Positions 8,016 to 16,525 of a stretch of 42,282 nucleotides of DNA are shown one piece after another. Positions within the stretch are counted from its first letter, which is position 1. Each line of letters opens with the position of its first letter. Position numbers and translations under genes: made by a program. The notes under the pieces were generated by a model. The model saw only the letters and a list, made by a program, of their open reading frames with translations. It made no database searches and was not told where the DNA came from. The DNA is from Verrucomicrobiota bacterium (lineage in GTDB: Bacteria; Verrucomicrobiota; Kiritimatiellia; SS1-B-03-39; UBA6053), in contig JAFIGC010000035.1 of the NCBI GenBank assembly GCA_020831635.1, positions 1 to 42,282 on the forward strand, written 5' to 3'.

Positions 8016-9070
8016 AAGAAATCGAAGGACAACTGCTCCACGACGTGGATCAAATTTTGCTGGCGGTGATGATCCTGATCATCATGTTCGGCATGGGGGC
8101 GAGTCTGACCCTCAACGACTTCAAAACCGTGGCCCGTCGTCCACGTTTGGTTTTCGTGGGGTTTCTCTCCCAGTTCGGGTTCATGCCCCTGATTGCCTTT
8201 GGCTTGGCGCATGTGCTCAACTTGGACCCGGCTTTGGCAATTGCCCTGATTTTGCTCGGCTGTCTGCCGGGGGGAACCACTTCCAACATGTTCACGTATT
8301 TTGCCCGGGGATCGGTGGCCCTGAGCATTGCCATGACCACCGCGTCCACTTTGTTGGCGTTGGTGATGATGCCGCTCTTGTTGGAGTTGTACACGCCGGG
8401 CTTTGCGAGGGAGATTCAAGAAAACCTGATTGCCGCGGGAGGCGGGGGGGAGGTGGAATTCGTGATTCCCACCGCCAACATCGTGATTTCTCTGCTGTTG
8501 GTGCTGCTGCCGGTCGGCGGGGGGTTGGTTTTGCGCCGGGTTTCCCGCGGATGGGCCAAGGTGGCGGAAGATACCGCCGGGTTCACGGCCATGATCGTGA
8601 TTGTGTTTCTGATCGTGACCACCTTTGCCCGGCATCTCGATTTGGTGCGGGCCACCCCCTGGCAGGTGTACCTTGCGGCGGTATCACTGGGACTGACCGG
8701 GTTCTTTTTTGGATTTTGGGTGTCGCGCTTGTTTGGCGCCCAACCCATTTACCAACGTGCCATCGCCTTGGAGACCGGCATTCAAAACGGTCCCGTGGCC
8801 TTTGCCATTATTCTGCTCAGTTTCCCGGAACAAGCGGTTCAAAACCAAATGGTGTGGCTGGGAATTCTGTACTCCACCTTTGTGGTGATTTCCTCCTCTT
8901 ATTTCACGCTATACCTGCGCAAACGCGGAAAATTTGACTGGGAGGTCTATCAAAACACGATGATTCACCGTCGCCTGTTCGGGCCTGGATACGAGACCCG
9001 TTATCCCGAAGGTTACCTCCCGCCCCGCATCGCCGGGGACCCCGCTCAAGGAGGGTTGGAAGGGGAGTGA
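8012..9070 (+). CDS. bile acid:sodium symporter (BASS/SBF) family transporter
   Basis: 352 residues, about nine to ten membrane helices. The hallmark is LGCLPGGTTSNMFTYFARG near residues 87-105, equivalent to the PGG-x-x-SN sodium-binding crossover of BASS transporters; a second conserved element is ALETGIQNGPVAFAIIL near 248-264. Such carriers take up organic anions with sodium; known substrates across the family include bile acids, pyruvate and pantoate, and the substrate here cannot be deduced. It starts inside the stop of the acyl-CoA ligase gene (ATGA overlap), so uptake of a carboxylate that the ligase then activates is a reasonable but unproven idea. The last 45 residues are a polar cytoplasmic tail. 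The next gene is convergent, only 1 bp away. Confidence 0.88.
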   Translation: MKEIEGQLLHDVDQILLAVMILIIMFGMGASLTLNDFKTVARRPRLVFVGFLSQFGFMPLIAFGLAHVLNLDPALAIALILLGCLPGGTTSNMFTYFARGSVALSIAMTTASTLLALVMMPLLLELYTPGFAREIQENLIAAGGGGEVEFVIPTANIVISLLLVLLPVGGGLVLRRVSRGWAKVAEDTAGFTAMIVIVFLIVTTFARHLDLVRATPWQVYLAAVSLGLTGFFFGFWVSRLFGAQPIYQRAIALETGIQNGPVAFAIILLSFPEQAVQNQMVWLGILYSTFVVISSSYFTLYLRKRGKFDWEVYQNTMIHRRLFGPGYETRYPEGYLPPRIAGDPAQGGLEGE

Positions 9071-9071
9071 C

Positions 9072-9497
9072 TCAACCCGCGTCGTTGCCGTTGACCATGA
9101 TCAATGAGATTTGATCCAGGGCGGTTTGAATATTGGCGAATTCATGCCGCAATTCCTCGATACGGCTTTTTTGGCTGGCGGCGGTTTTTTCCAAGGCGTC
9201 CCGACGCTGGGTGAGTTTGGTCACCTGGGCGGTAAGTTCGTCGATCTGCTTGCGACTTTCTTCCAGGGCCTCCGCCAAAGCCTCGGTGGGCATGTTGACG
9301 GAATCCGGAGAATCGACTTTCTCGTTGGAAACGGTGGGCACGCGCACCAAACCGCTGCAATCGGGGCATTCAATGGTCAACCCCATTCCCCGTTTGTCAA
9401 TGGCCATGCTCTTTCCGCAATGGGGACATTCGAAAAAAATGTCGTCCTCGGTGAACTGGTCGTTCTTGTCGTCTGATTTCGTTTTTGTATCGGTCAT
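9072..9497 (-). CDS. zinc-ribbon plus coiled-coil protein
   Basis: 141 residues. The start at 9497 (MTDTKTK) was chosen because GGAGAGG lies just ahead of it; an in-frame ATG four codons upstream has no ribosome site. Residues 24-52 form a zinc ribbon (FECPHCGKSM ... TIECPDCSGLVRVP) of the type that starts many Verrucomicrobia and Planctomycetes proteins. Residues 73-130 are a coiled coil (ESRKQIDELTAQVTKLTQRR...). No enzymatic domain. It could be a scaffold or adaptor, but this cannot be shown. It is a single gene, convergent with the symporter and divergent from the DUF2062-like gene. Confidence 0.7.
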   Translation of the reverse strand: MTDTKTKSDDKNDQFTEDDIFFECPHCGKSMAIDKRGMGLTIECPDCSGLVRVPTVSNEKVDSPDSVNMPTEALAEALEESRKQIDELTAQVTKLTQRRDALEKTAASQKSRIEELRHEFANIQTALDQISLIMVNGNDAG

Positions 9498-9632
9498 GGG
9501 CCTCTCCATTCTGATGATTGGTTCTTTCTAACAACTTACCCAGTTCATCGAAAGTTGTAAACCCTTTGGTGTTATTTGGGGAGTTTTTATGAAAAAGCAG
9601 TAAGAACATCCTTGTGAACCCGATGGATAGAC

Positions 9633-10133
9633 ATGTTTTCAACCGTAAAAGACAAATTGCAATTGGTGGTGACCCAGGCGCTGCGCCAAGGATGGAGCCG
9701 CGACGGCGTGGCCCGGGCTTCGGCGTGGGGCGTTGCCGTGGGGGTATTTCCCATCTATGGGGTTACCACGGCCGCATTGGGGGTCATTGGGGTGGTGGCC
9801 CATTTGAACCACGCGGTGTTGCAGGCCTTCAATTATTTGGTGTCGCCCTTGAAATTTCTGCTGATCATTCCCTATATCCGTTTGGGAGAGTTTCTGTTTC
9901 GCGAGGAAAACCCATTTCGCCTCAGCATTCCCGAATTCACGGAAAGATTTCAGGCCGCTCCCTGGGAAACGCTTTCAAGATTTTCCATGACTTTTGTACA
10001 CGCCATCGCCGCTTGGGCGGTGACCTTTCCGGTTTGGATGGTTTTCGTGTATCTGGTGATGACTGGATTGATTCGCTCGGGACAGGCCGCGCATGAGACC
10101 GCCAAAGAATTTACCAAGGAGAAAACCGCATGA
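9633..10133 (+). CDS. DUF2062-like membrane protein
   Basis: 166 residues. The central part (RASAWGVAVGVFPIYGVTTAALGVIGVVAHLNHAVLQAFNYL) matches the DUF2062 pattern: a GVFxGxxPxxG-like turn, hydrophobic helices, then a conserved Asn and a PL-containing helix (VSPLKFLLIIPYIRLGEFL). A further helix lies near residues 125-150. DUF2062 proteins are small inner-membrane proteins of unknown mechanism, often near glycosyltransferases or envelope genes. It overlaps the next gene by 4 bp (ATGA), suggesting a two-gene operon. Confidence 0.75.
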   Translation: MFSTVKDKLQLVVTQALRQGWSRDGVARASAWGVAVGVFPIYGVTTAALGVIGVVAHLNHAVLQAFNYLVSPLKFLLIIPYIRLGEFLFREENPFRLSIPEFTERFQAAPWETLSRFSMTFVHAIAAWAVTFPVWMVFVYLVMTGLIRSGQAAHETAKEFTKEKTA

Positions 10134-10729
10134 AAATGTTTTTATTGGGCGCCTTCGTGATGTTTTTGATGTTTTTGGGGATGTTTGTAGGCCTGGATCG
10201 ATTTGGACGCGAACCACGCCATGACGCGGCCGGAACCAACGCGCAATACCGCGGGGCGTTGGCGCTATCCGCCGAACGCGCGGCCAATCCGCCCGTGGGC
10301 GGGACGCGGGAGGCGGAATGGATTCAAAAAGTACAGGACGCGTTCAGCCCCTTCAGCGTCGAAAACGTCAGCACCGCCTTCCCCGAAGCGTATGCGGAAG
10401 AATTTTATTTTCGGGACGCCTTTCACGTGTTTACCGAGTTGGAGCCGATGCTGGCCTACATGGTCAAGACCGCCGAAGCCAGTCCGGGGGTGACTTTTGA
10501 ATATGAAGCCCCCGCCCGCCGAGGCCCGGATTTCTACTTGCCCTGGGTCATGGTATTGCCGCTTCGCGGGAGCGAAAAGGAGCAACGTTCCATCGGCATG
10601 AGCCATTTGCGGTTCAACGAAGAGGGAAAAGTGATTTTCCACCAGGACTACTGGGACTCATCAGATGTGTTGGTGGAAAGAGTTCCCGTGGCCAATGGCC
10701 TGATCGAATGGGTGCGGCGGCGGTTTTAG
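10130..10729 (+). CDS. membrane-anchored NTF2-like (SnoaL-like) protein
   Basis: 199 residues. Residues 1-22 are a strongly hydrophobic anchor (MFLLGAFVMFLMFLGMFVGL-type). Residues 60-190 look like an NTF2/SnoaL-like cone fold: an initial helix (AEWIQKVQDAFSPF), a FYFRDAFHVFTELEPMLAYM segment, a domain of strands, and the common ending GKVIFHQDYWD. Members of this fold bind small hydrophobic ligands or act as enzymes such as cyclases; catalytic residues were not assigned. It starts within the stop of the DUF2062-like gene and ends 6 bp from a convergent gene, so the pair forms a compact operon. Confidence 0.65.
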   Translation: MKMFLLGAFVMFLMFLGMFVGLDRFGREPRHDAAGTNAQYRGALALSAERAANPPVGGTREAEWIQKVQDAFSPFSVENVSTAFPEAYAEEFYFRDAFHVFTELEPMLAYMVKTAEASPGVTFEYEAPARRGPDFYLPWVMVLPLRGSEKEQRSIGMSHLRFNEEGKVIFHQDYWDSSDVLVERVPVANGLIEWVRRRF

Positions 10730-10735
10730 GCCCTT

Positions 10736-12571
10736 TCAGCCTCGCGCTTTTTTGAGCAATTCGGCGCGGTGGGCGAGGGCTTCGTGGACCCTGGCCCTGA
10801 TTTCGTTGGGGGTAAAGGGTTTTTCGAGGACCGCCAAGACGCCTTGTGCACGCAGCACGTCCTCGCTGTGTTTGGAGCTGTATCCGGTGATGACCAGACA
10901 GGGCATGATGGGATCGATGGCTTGGGCCTGTCGCAGGAGTTCCAATCCGTCCCGTTTGGGCAGGGAAAGATCGGTGATGAGCAAATCGAATTTATCGTTT
11001 TTCAGGTGCGTCAACGCTTCGTCCACGGATTCCGCCCGGGTAACGGCGTACATTTCGTCGCTGAGCATGCGCGAGACGAGTTGCAAAATATGGGGGTCGT
11101 CATCGACCACGAGAATGGGATGGGGACCGGGGGCGCGGCTTTCGGGGTGTTGCGCGACCCAGGCTTGGACGCGGTTCCCGCCAGCGCGTTTTCCTTCGTA
11201 CAAAGCTTGGTCCGCGCATTCCATCAGTTGCATGGAAGACGCGATGGCGCTGTCGTCCCCCCCATGGGCAAAGCCGATGGTCAGGGTCAGCGATAATTTC
11301 GCGTCCCCCACTTCGAAAACGTGGTTTTGAAACGTTTTCAGGATCCGTTCGGCCAATACCTCGGGGGCATTGTCCGCTGCCGGGGGAATGAACACCACGA
11401 ATTCATCTCCGCCGATGCGAACCAGCAGGTCGGATTGGCGCACCATTTCCTGGAGCAAATTGGAGGCTTGCAAGAGGATTTCGTCTCCGGCGGTGTGCCC
11501 ATGGGAATCGTTGATGCTTTTGAAACCGTCCAAGTCGAGCATGAGCAAGCTCAGACGTCCCCGGGCGCGTTTGGCCAGCAGCCAGGCGCGCTCGATTTCG
11601 CCGTGCAGGTATTGACGGTTGAAGAGTCCGGTGAGGGGATCGACCAAACTCTGGCGATGGATTTCTTCGATGGCCTGAAGCAGGGTGCTGAAGTGGTGGG
11701 CGAAATAATAAAGCAAAGGCGCTTTGACCGGATTCAGAGGGTGCTGCGGGGTGGGGTGGAGCACCAATAAAGCCTCGATGCGATCAATTCCCATGATGGG
11801 CAGGTACACGGGGGGCGTCGAAGGCATGGGCGTTTTTCCGTAGGTGAAATCCAAGTGGATTTGACTTTCAGGAATGTCCGGTTTTTGTCCGGAAAGCAGT
11901 TCGAACTGTTCCAAAACATGGGCCACGGCGGCTTGAAAACCTTGCTGGGCCGGAGTAGAGGTGGACCGAGCGAACAGGTAAGCGGTTTCGTCGTCCAAAG
12001 CCAAGAGGATAGCGGATTCCCAAGGGACCAAGTGCTGTAATTTGCTTAAAAACACTTCGCAGGCGGGCTGAATCCTGGGTTTGTTCCAGATTGCGTGCGC
12101 CAACTCCCGGAACTCATTCAGCGCGGTGGATGGACCGCCGTCGGGAAGAGAAGAGGTGGCCTGATTCGCGCCCGAACCTTGGCCGACGCGACTGACTTGA
12201 ATGGCCTCGTGCAGGGTGTTCAGGCTGATGGGTTTTTCGAGAATGGTTTGAATGCCCGCCGCCTGAATTTTTTTCTTGAGGACCGGGTCCAAAAATCCCG
12301 TGCAAATGATCATTTCCTGCCAAGGCCAGATTCGCGCGACGATTCCCGAGAAGCTCAATCCATCCATGACCGGCATCTTCAAGTCGACCACCACCAGATG
12401 GAAATGATATCGGGCCATCAGCGCCAAACCTTCCCGGCCATTGCTGGCGGTTTCGACATCGTACCCTTCGTTCCGGAAAAAAAACCGGAACATTCTCAAG
12501 ACTTTTTCATCGTCGTCCAAGACCAGAACGCGCAGATGTTTCATGGCGGCTATTTGAGGCGAGGTTGTCAT
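10736..12571 (-). CDS. REC - sensor region - GGDEF - REC diguanylate cyclase
   Basis: 611 residues. Residues 12-125 are a receiver domain (VLVLDDDEKVL, acceptor Asp in VVVDLKMPVMDG, Lys in LEKPIS). Residues 150-310 are a divergent GAF-like region. Residues 320-470 are a complete GGDEF domain: DPLTGLFNR start, LDLDGFKSIND metal site, RIGGDEFVVF active site, and an RQSD inhibitory I-site exactly five residues before GGDEF, so product inhibition by c-di-GMP is expected. Residues 490-605 are a second receiver (ILVVDDDPHIL, acceptor in LLITDLSLPKRDG, EKPF). It would make c-di-GMP under phosphorelay control; two receivers at opposite ends suggest two inputs. An alternative start is the Met at residue 9. 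No kinase gene is adjacent, but two histidine kinases lie at 26.4-30.1 kb and an exopolysaccharide cluster starts 2 kb away. Confidence 0.9.
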   Translation of the reverse strand: MTTSPQIAAMKHLRVLVLDDDEKVLRMFRFFFRNEGYDVETASNGREGLALMARYHFHLVVVDLKMPVMDGLSFSGIVARIWPWQEMIICTGFLDPVLKKKIQAAGIQTILEKPISLNTLHEAIQVSRVGQGSGANQATSSLPDGGPSTALNEFRELAHAIWNKPRIQPACEVFLSKLQHLVPWESAILLALDDETAYLFARSTSTPAQQGFQAAVAHVLEQFELLSGQKPDIPESQIHLDFTYGKTPMPSTPPVYLPIMGIDRIEALLVLHPTPQHPLNPVKAPLLYYFAHHFSTLLQAIEEIHRQSLVDPLTGLFNRQYLHGEIERAWLLAKRARGRLSLLMLDLDGFKSINDSHGHTAGDEILLQASNLLQEMVRQSDLLVRIGGDEFVVFIPPAADNAPEVLAERILKTFQNHVFEVGDAKLSLTLTIGFAHGGDDSAIASSMQLMECADQALYEGKRAGGNRVQAWVAQHPESRAPGPHPILVVDDDPHILQLVSRMLSDEMYAVTRAESVDEALTHLKNDKFDLLITDLSLPKRDGLELLRQAQAIDPIMPCLVITGYSSKHSEDVLRAQGVLAVLEKPFTPNEIRARVHEALAHRAELLKKARG

Positions 12572-12671
12572 AACTTGATTATGCTACGTAATGGGGCCGA
12601 ATCCAAACCTTTCGTGCATTTTTTTTGGGGTTGAGTTTGATTTCGCCCGGATTTCCACACATATTCCCGTC

Positions 12672-13232
12672 ATGAAAGCACTCGTATTGTTAGCACCCGG
12701 TTGTGAGGAAATGGAAGCGGTCATTGTCATGGATGTCCTGCGCAGAGGCGGAGTTGACGTGGTGGGGGCGGGTTTGGACCCCGGGGTGTTGACGGCCTCC
12801 CGCGGGGTGAAAATCGAGCCCGACCTGCCCTTGGATGCCTTGGAGAATGCCAAGGATTTCGACCTGCTGGTCCTTCCCGGGGGCTTGCCGGGCACCGAGG
12901 CCATGCTGGCGGATGTGCGCGTGCGGGACTTGGTTTTACACTACGCGACGACGCCTGGGCAGCTCTTGGGCGCCATTTGCGCTGCGCCTCTGGTGCTCGA
13001 CGCCCACGGGGTACTGGAGGGGAAGGGGTTCACCTGTTTTCCCACGTTGCGCCATCGGATTGAAACCCGGGGTTGGTCCCCGGAGCGCGTGGTGGAGGAC
13101 GGCGAACTCATTACCAGCCAAGGTCCCGGCACGGCCATGGCCTTCGCCTTGTGCCTTGTGCGCCGTTTGGCCGGCGAAGAGGCCGCGCACAGTGTCGCCG
13201 AGGGGCTTTTGTTCCAAAACCCGTCCGAATAG
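12672..13232 (+). CDS. DJ-1/PfpI family protein (YajL-like)
   Basis: 186 residues from the ATG at 12672; the open frame extends upstream but the conserved fold starts at MKALVLLAPGCEEMEAV. It shows the DJ-1 signature: the early Glu in the EEMEA motif, VLPGGLPG near residue 75, the nucleophile elbow GAICAAPLVL with the reactive Cys near residue 104, and ITSQGPGTAMAFAL near 150, which is typical of YajL/DJ-1 rather than PfpI proteases. Family members act as redox-sensitive chaperones or alpha-oxoaldehyde-handling enzymes in the cytoplasm. It is a lone gene, convergent with rnhC, separated by a heptamer repeat. Confidence 0.9.
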   Translation: MKALVLLAPGCEEMEAVIVMDVLRRGGVDVVGAGLDPGVLTASRGVKIEPDLPLDALENAKDFDLLVLPGGLPGTEAMLADVRVRDLVLHYATTPGQLLGAICAAPLVLDAHGVLEGKGFTCFPTLRHRIETRGWSPERVVEDGELITSQGPGTAMAFALCLVRRLAGEEAAHSVAEGLLFQNPSE

Positions 13233-13235
13233 CCG

Positions 13236-13299
13236 TCACTCCGCACTCCAAACTCCAAACTCCGCACTCCGAACTCCGAACTCCGAACTCCGCACTCAA
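13236..13299. repeat. 7-bp tandem repeat (NNACTCC), about 9 copies
   Basis: Between the stops of the DJ-1 gene and rnhC the bases split cleanly into sevens: GTCACTCC, then GCACTCC, AAACTCC, AAACTCC, GCACTCC, GAACTCC, GAACTCC, GAACTCC, GCACTCA. Only the first two bases of each unit vary. Copy number may vary among strains. Confidence 0.85.
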
Positions 13300-13300
13300 A

Positions 13301-14281
13301 TCACGATCTCTTCACCCATTTTTTGGGTTCCGGGGTGCCCAAAAGGTCTGCCGGGTAGCCGCAAGCTTCCAGCACTTGGCGGGTGGTTCGGAAGTGGGTT
13401 TTGGCCACTTTGCGCAACACCTCGGGGCCTTGGGCTTTGACCAAATCCTCCGCGGGTCCCCGGACGTGGGTGGCCCCTTTGGGCAGGGGCGTGGAGACTT
13501 CCGCGCTCAGTTCACGCAATCCATTGACGAAATCGGCCCGGGCCAGAATCGAGGCCGCCGCGACCGCCGGATCGGATTCGGCCCGGTGGCGTTGAATGAG
13601 TTCGATGGCCTTGCCCCGGGTTTTCAGGGCCTGTTTGATTTGGTGTTCGGGGCCAAACTGGTCCGCCACCGCGCGTTGGATCGCAGGGTAGCGGGTGAGC
13701 AGGTTTTCCAAAACCGTGGCGTGTCCCCAGGCAAGCACCCGGTTGACGGAGCCCATGCGTTTCACGAGGTCGTTGTAGGTTTGGGGGGCGAGCCGCAGCA
13801 CTTCGACGTGACCCGGGGCCTGTTCTCGAAGGACTTCCGCCACTTTGATCATTTTATCGTCGGAAGAGATCTGTTTGCTGTCACGCACCCCCAGCTTTTG
13901 CAGGAGCGGGAGGAGCCCCGGGGTCAGGTAATATCCGGCAATGACCAACGGCCCAAAGAAATCGCCCTTGCCACTTTCGTCAATACCGATGCGGGGGACC
14001 TCGTCCTCCGAAGCCGCTGACTCCGTCGAGGTCGCGCCGCTGGCGGCAGGTGACAACAAACGCTGAAGGATTTCTGGTTCCAGGGCGAATTCGACCCATT
14101 CCCGGGTGCGTTTCCCTTGGACCACAAGCTTACCGCTTTGGTACAAAACTATGTTGAGCCCGTCTTTTTTTCCGGCAATGCGGGCATGTGCGACGGTGTT
14201 CAGGCTGAAGCCGTTCTCACGGAGATGGAGGGCGAGGCGTTTTTGTTCATCGGAATTGAGGGGCAGGGATAGCGTGTTCAT
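13301..14281 (-). CDS. rnhC: ribonuclease HIII
   Basis: 326 residues from the ATG at 14281, chosen because AAGGA precedes it and the extended frame (to 14356) would overlap the promoter of the next gene. Residues 1-85 are the TBP-like N-terminal domain of RNase HIII that binds the RNA-DNA hybrid (GLNIVLYQSGKLVVQGK). The catalytic domain starts at RIGIDESGKGDFFGPLVIAG, with the first Asp and the Glu of DESGKGD, then DSKQISSDDKM, and the conserved ESDPAVAAASILARADFV helix with another catalytic Asp. It removes RNA primers and R-loops. RNase HIII instead of, or beside, HII is known in Firmicutes, Chlamydiae and some relatives, which fits a PVC-group host. Confidence 0.93.
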   Translation of the reverse strand: MNTLSLPLNSDEQKRLALHLRENGFSLNTVAHARIAGKKDGLNIVLYQSGKLVVQGKRTREWVEFALEPEILQRLLSPAASGATSTESAASEDEVPRIGIDESGKGDFFGPLVIAGYYLTPGLLPLLQKLGVRDSKQISSDDKMIKVAEVLREQAPGHVEVLRLAPQTYNDLVKRMGSVNRVLAWGHATVLENLLTRYPAIQRAVADQFGPEHQIKQALKTRGKAIELIQRHRAESDPAVAAASILARADFVNGLRELSAEVSTPLPKGATHVRGPAEDLVKAQGPEVLRKVAKTHFRTTRQVLEACGYPADLLGTPEPKKWVKRS

Positions 14282-14349
14282 GGTGTGTCCTTGTGTCGAA
14301 AAGCCTTCCGAAGGCAAAACATTTTTTTCATTATTCACGAGAACTTCCC

Positions 14350-14379
14350 TTGACATTTTGCATGAAGAAGGGCTAAGAT
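14350..14379 (+). promoter_or_regulatory. putative sigma70-type promoter ahead of the exopolysaccharide block
   Basis: TTGACA at 14350-14355 and TAAGAT at 14374-14379, with an 18-bp spacer; a second -10-like GATAAT begins at 14380. It points toward the gene at 14448, giving a leader of about 60 bases. A perfect -35 and a 4/6 -10 make it plausible. Confidence 0.45.
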
Positions 14380-14447
14380 GATAATTAGATCGATTACGTA
14401 CGTCTAAATTTCATCAAGTCATTTCATCAAGTCATGGAGATCACGAT

Positions 14448-15113
14448 ATGAACACCCAAGCCAAAAACTTCTTTTTCACGCTGGCAGCTCTTTGCCTGAT
14501 GGTCGCCCCATTGTCTTTCGCTCAGGACGATCATGCCGGAGACACCATCACCCAAGGAGAGGCCGCGTTGCTTCTCGCGCAACGGTTGTCCTACAACATT
14601 GAGGCCAGTCACCCGCTTGCCGCGCACCAAGCCATCAAGGTGTTGACGGAAAACCGCATCACCCCCTTTGGCGGGTGGGATGCGGCCGCCCCCCTGATGG
14701 AGCACGATCTTGCGCGCATCTTGGTGTTGGCCCTGGGTTTCATTGATGAGATCCCCGAGGAAGAACGGGAAAACCCGGAAACCACGGCGTATCGTGATTA
14801 TCTCGTCAGGGACCACAACTTGGATTTAAGCAGCCTCAGCGCCGCTTTGGATGGCGTGCGGGGTTCCAGACAGAACGTAGGCAGCGGCTTGGCCGAAAGC
14901 GATGCCTCCTCTGACCCGCTGCGCACTCGCGGACAGGGCGGGGAAGTGGGCGGTTCGGCGGGTGGCGCGCCCTTTGGCGCGTTTATCCCCACAAGCGAAG
15001 CCGTGGTGGCGGCAGCGCTGGAGGCCATTATTCCCACGCCCGGCGCCGGTCGTCGCTTGTCCCCGGCTCCCCGGGAAACCGTGTCCGACACCACCCCCAG
15101 CGAACCCAGTTGA
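14448..15113 (+). CDS. secreted protein of unknown function at the start of the exopolysaccharide block
   Basis: 221 residues after a good ribosome site (GGAGA). Residues 1-25 are a signal peptide with a site after SFA (before QDDHAG). Residues 30-125 are helix-rich (ITQGEAALLLAQRLSYNI, DLARILVLALGF), and this part resembles S-layer-homology-like or anchoring helices only loosely. The rest is a low-complexity Gly/Ser/Pro/Ala tail (GGEVGGSAGGAPFG). No family was recognised. It lies 95 bp ahead of an outer-membrane barrel gene and is transcribed toward the polysaccharide genes, so a periplasmic or envelope role in export is likely by context only. Confidence 0.7.
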   Translation: MNTQAKNFFFTLAALCLMVAPLSFAQDDHAGDTITQGEAALLLAQRLSYNIEASHPLAAHQAIKVLTENRITPFGGWDAAAPLMEHDLARILVLALGFIDEIPEEERENPETTAYRDYLVRDHNLDLSSLSAALDGVRGSRQNVGSGLAESDASSDPLRTRGQGGEVGGSAGGAPFGAFIPTSEAVVAAALEAIIPTPGAGRRLSPAPRETVSDTTPSEPS

Positions 15114-15208
15114 GGAACCGTCGGAATTCAAAATCCACCTTCTGTCAAATCCCCTGTCTAAATTCCCAACGTATTGATTCCTGAATTGGAAAGGACCCAT
15201 ACCGCCTT

Positions 15209-16405
15209 ATGAAAACAAAGATCGCACAACTCACCCTCCTCACGTTCGCCAGTGGTTCGCTGGTGTTTGCCCAGCCCAACCGCCTTCCCGTGGACATTAC
15301 CAACACCCTTCGGGTTGGATACGATGACAACGTGTTGACCACCGGCAAGGGGTCTTCCACAGGGAAGCAGGACACGTTCACGATTCAGAATCAAATTGAG
15401 TTCCTGTTGGATCGCGAGCAGAATGCCACCTATTGGGGACTTCGTTATGCGCCTTCGTTCATTTATTACGAAGATCGCCCCGGAGACAGCACTGATATCA
15501 ACCATCAGTTTGATTTGACCTTCAGCCATCAATTCACCCCCTTGAGTCGGCTCCAAGTGCGCAACACCCTGCGTGCGGCCGAAGAACCCGAATTGGTGGA
15601 AGACGATGTGACGGTTCGGCGTCGTAACGACTTCTTCTACAACTCCCTCAACGTGTCGTACGACACGCAAGTGGTCCCCGAAAAAACCACCCTGCGCGTG
15701 GATGGCCGATATGCGGTGATGCGGTATGATGACAGCGAGGTGTCCAACATTGCGGATTACGACCAACTGGTCGCGGGTTTGAATGTCATTCAGCAATTGG
15801 CCCCGAACACCACCGGCGGCCTTGAATTCCGGTATCAGGAGTTAAGCTACGAAAACAATCTCCGCGATTTGGATGCCATCCAAGTGGGCGCGACCTTCAG
15901 CAAAATCTTTTCACCGACCTTACAGGGGGATGTCCGCTTCGGTTACGAATATCGTGACGCGGACAATGCCGTGGAGCAAACTTCGGACAGTCCCTACATC
16001 GACGGAAGCGTTGTGTTCCTGCCCGCCATCAATACACGGCTGACCGTGGGGGCCGGCTTTTCCAAAGACCAATCGCCCGTGAACCGCTTTGCCCAACAAG
16101 AGCGGACGCGTTTTTATGGCACTTTGGCCCAGACCCTTACTCCCGCCACAACTTTGTATGTGTCTGGGTCCTATTCCCTGGGTTCCTTTGACCGCGACGA
16201 CGCCACCAGTGCGTTCAATCCCGAAATTCACACCGATGGTGATGAAACCGTCCTCCGTTTCAGCACCCGTTTGGCGCATCGTCTGAATGTGAAAAATTCC
16301 ATCGAAGCCACCTATCAATACACGGAATTGGATTCCGATGTGAGACCGGATGACGACTTCGAAAGAAATCGTGTCTCCATCGCATGGAAATACAGCTTCC
16401 AGTAA
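15209..16405 (+). CDS. outer-membrane beta-barrel protein
   Basis: 398 residues. Residues 1-21 are a signal peptide (LTLLTFASGSLVFA before QPN). The rest alternates hydrophobic and polar residues in many amphipathic strands (GLRYAPSFIYYEDRPG, TTGGLEFRYQELSYENN, TTLYVSGSYSLGSFDRDD, NSIEATYQYTELD) and ends in WKYSFQ; the aromatic residue close to the end fits an outer-membrane barrel. The number of strands suggests about 16. Similar barrels accompany Wzc/Wza-type exopolysaccharide clusters (EpsL-like), where they may form an export pore. A hairpin terminator follows before the tyrosine autokinase gene. Confidence 0.75.
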   Translation: MKTKIAQLTLLTFASGSLVFAQPNRLPVDITNTLRVGYDDNVLTTGKGSSTGKQDTFTIQNQIEFLLDREQNATYWGLRYAPSFIYYEDRPGDSTDINHQFDLTFSHQFTPLSRLQVRNTLRAAEEPELVEDDVTVRRRNDFFYNSLNVSYDTQVVPEKTTLRVDGRYAVMRYDDSEVSNIADYDQLVAGLNVIQQLAPNTTGGLEFRYQELSYENNLRDLDAIQVGATFSKIFSPTLQGDVRFGYEYRDADNAVEQTSDSPYIDGSVVFLPAINTRLTVGAGFSKDQSPVNRFAQQERTRFYGTLAQTLTPATTLYVSGSYSLGSFDRDDATSAFNPEIHTDGDETVLRFSTRLAHRLNVKNSIEATYQYTELDSDVRPDDDFERNRVSIAWKYSFQ

Positions 16406-16449
16406 GCTTGACATTCCACCCTCGCGCCTTCATGTTACGGCGCGTTCTT

Positions 16450-16488
16450 ACTGGCGTACCGGTGGCTCACGGGTACGCCGGTTTCTTT
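16450..16488 (+). terminator. hairpin with T-rich tail between barrel and autokinase genes
   Basis: ACTGGCGTACC (16450-16460) pairs with GGTACGCCGGT (16472-16482) over 11 bp with one G-T pair, loop of 11 bases, followed by TTCTTT. It fits an intrinsic terminator and would partly separate the first two genes from wzc-like, wza-like and wzy-like genes. Confidence 0.65.
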
Positions 16489-16525
16489 CACAGGCATCAT
16501 GCACTGAGGACACACTTGAGGAAAT

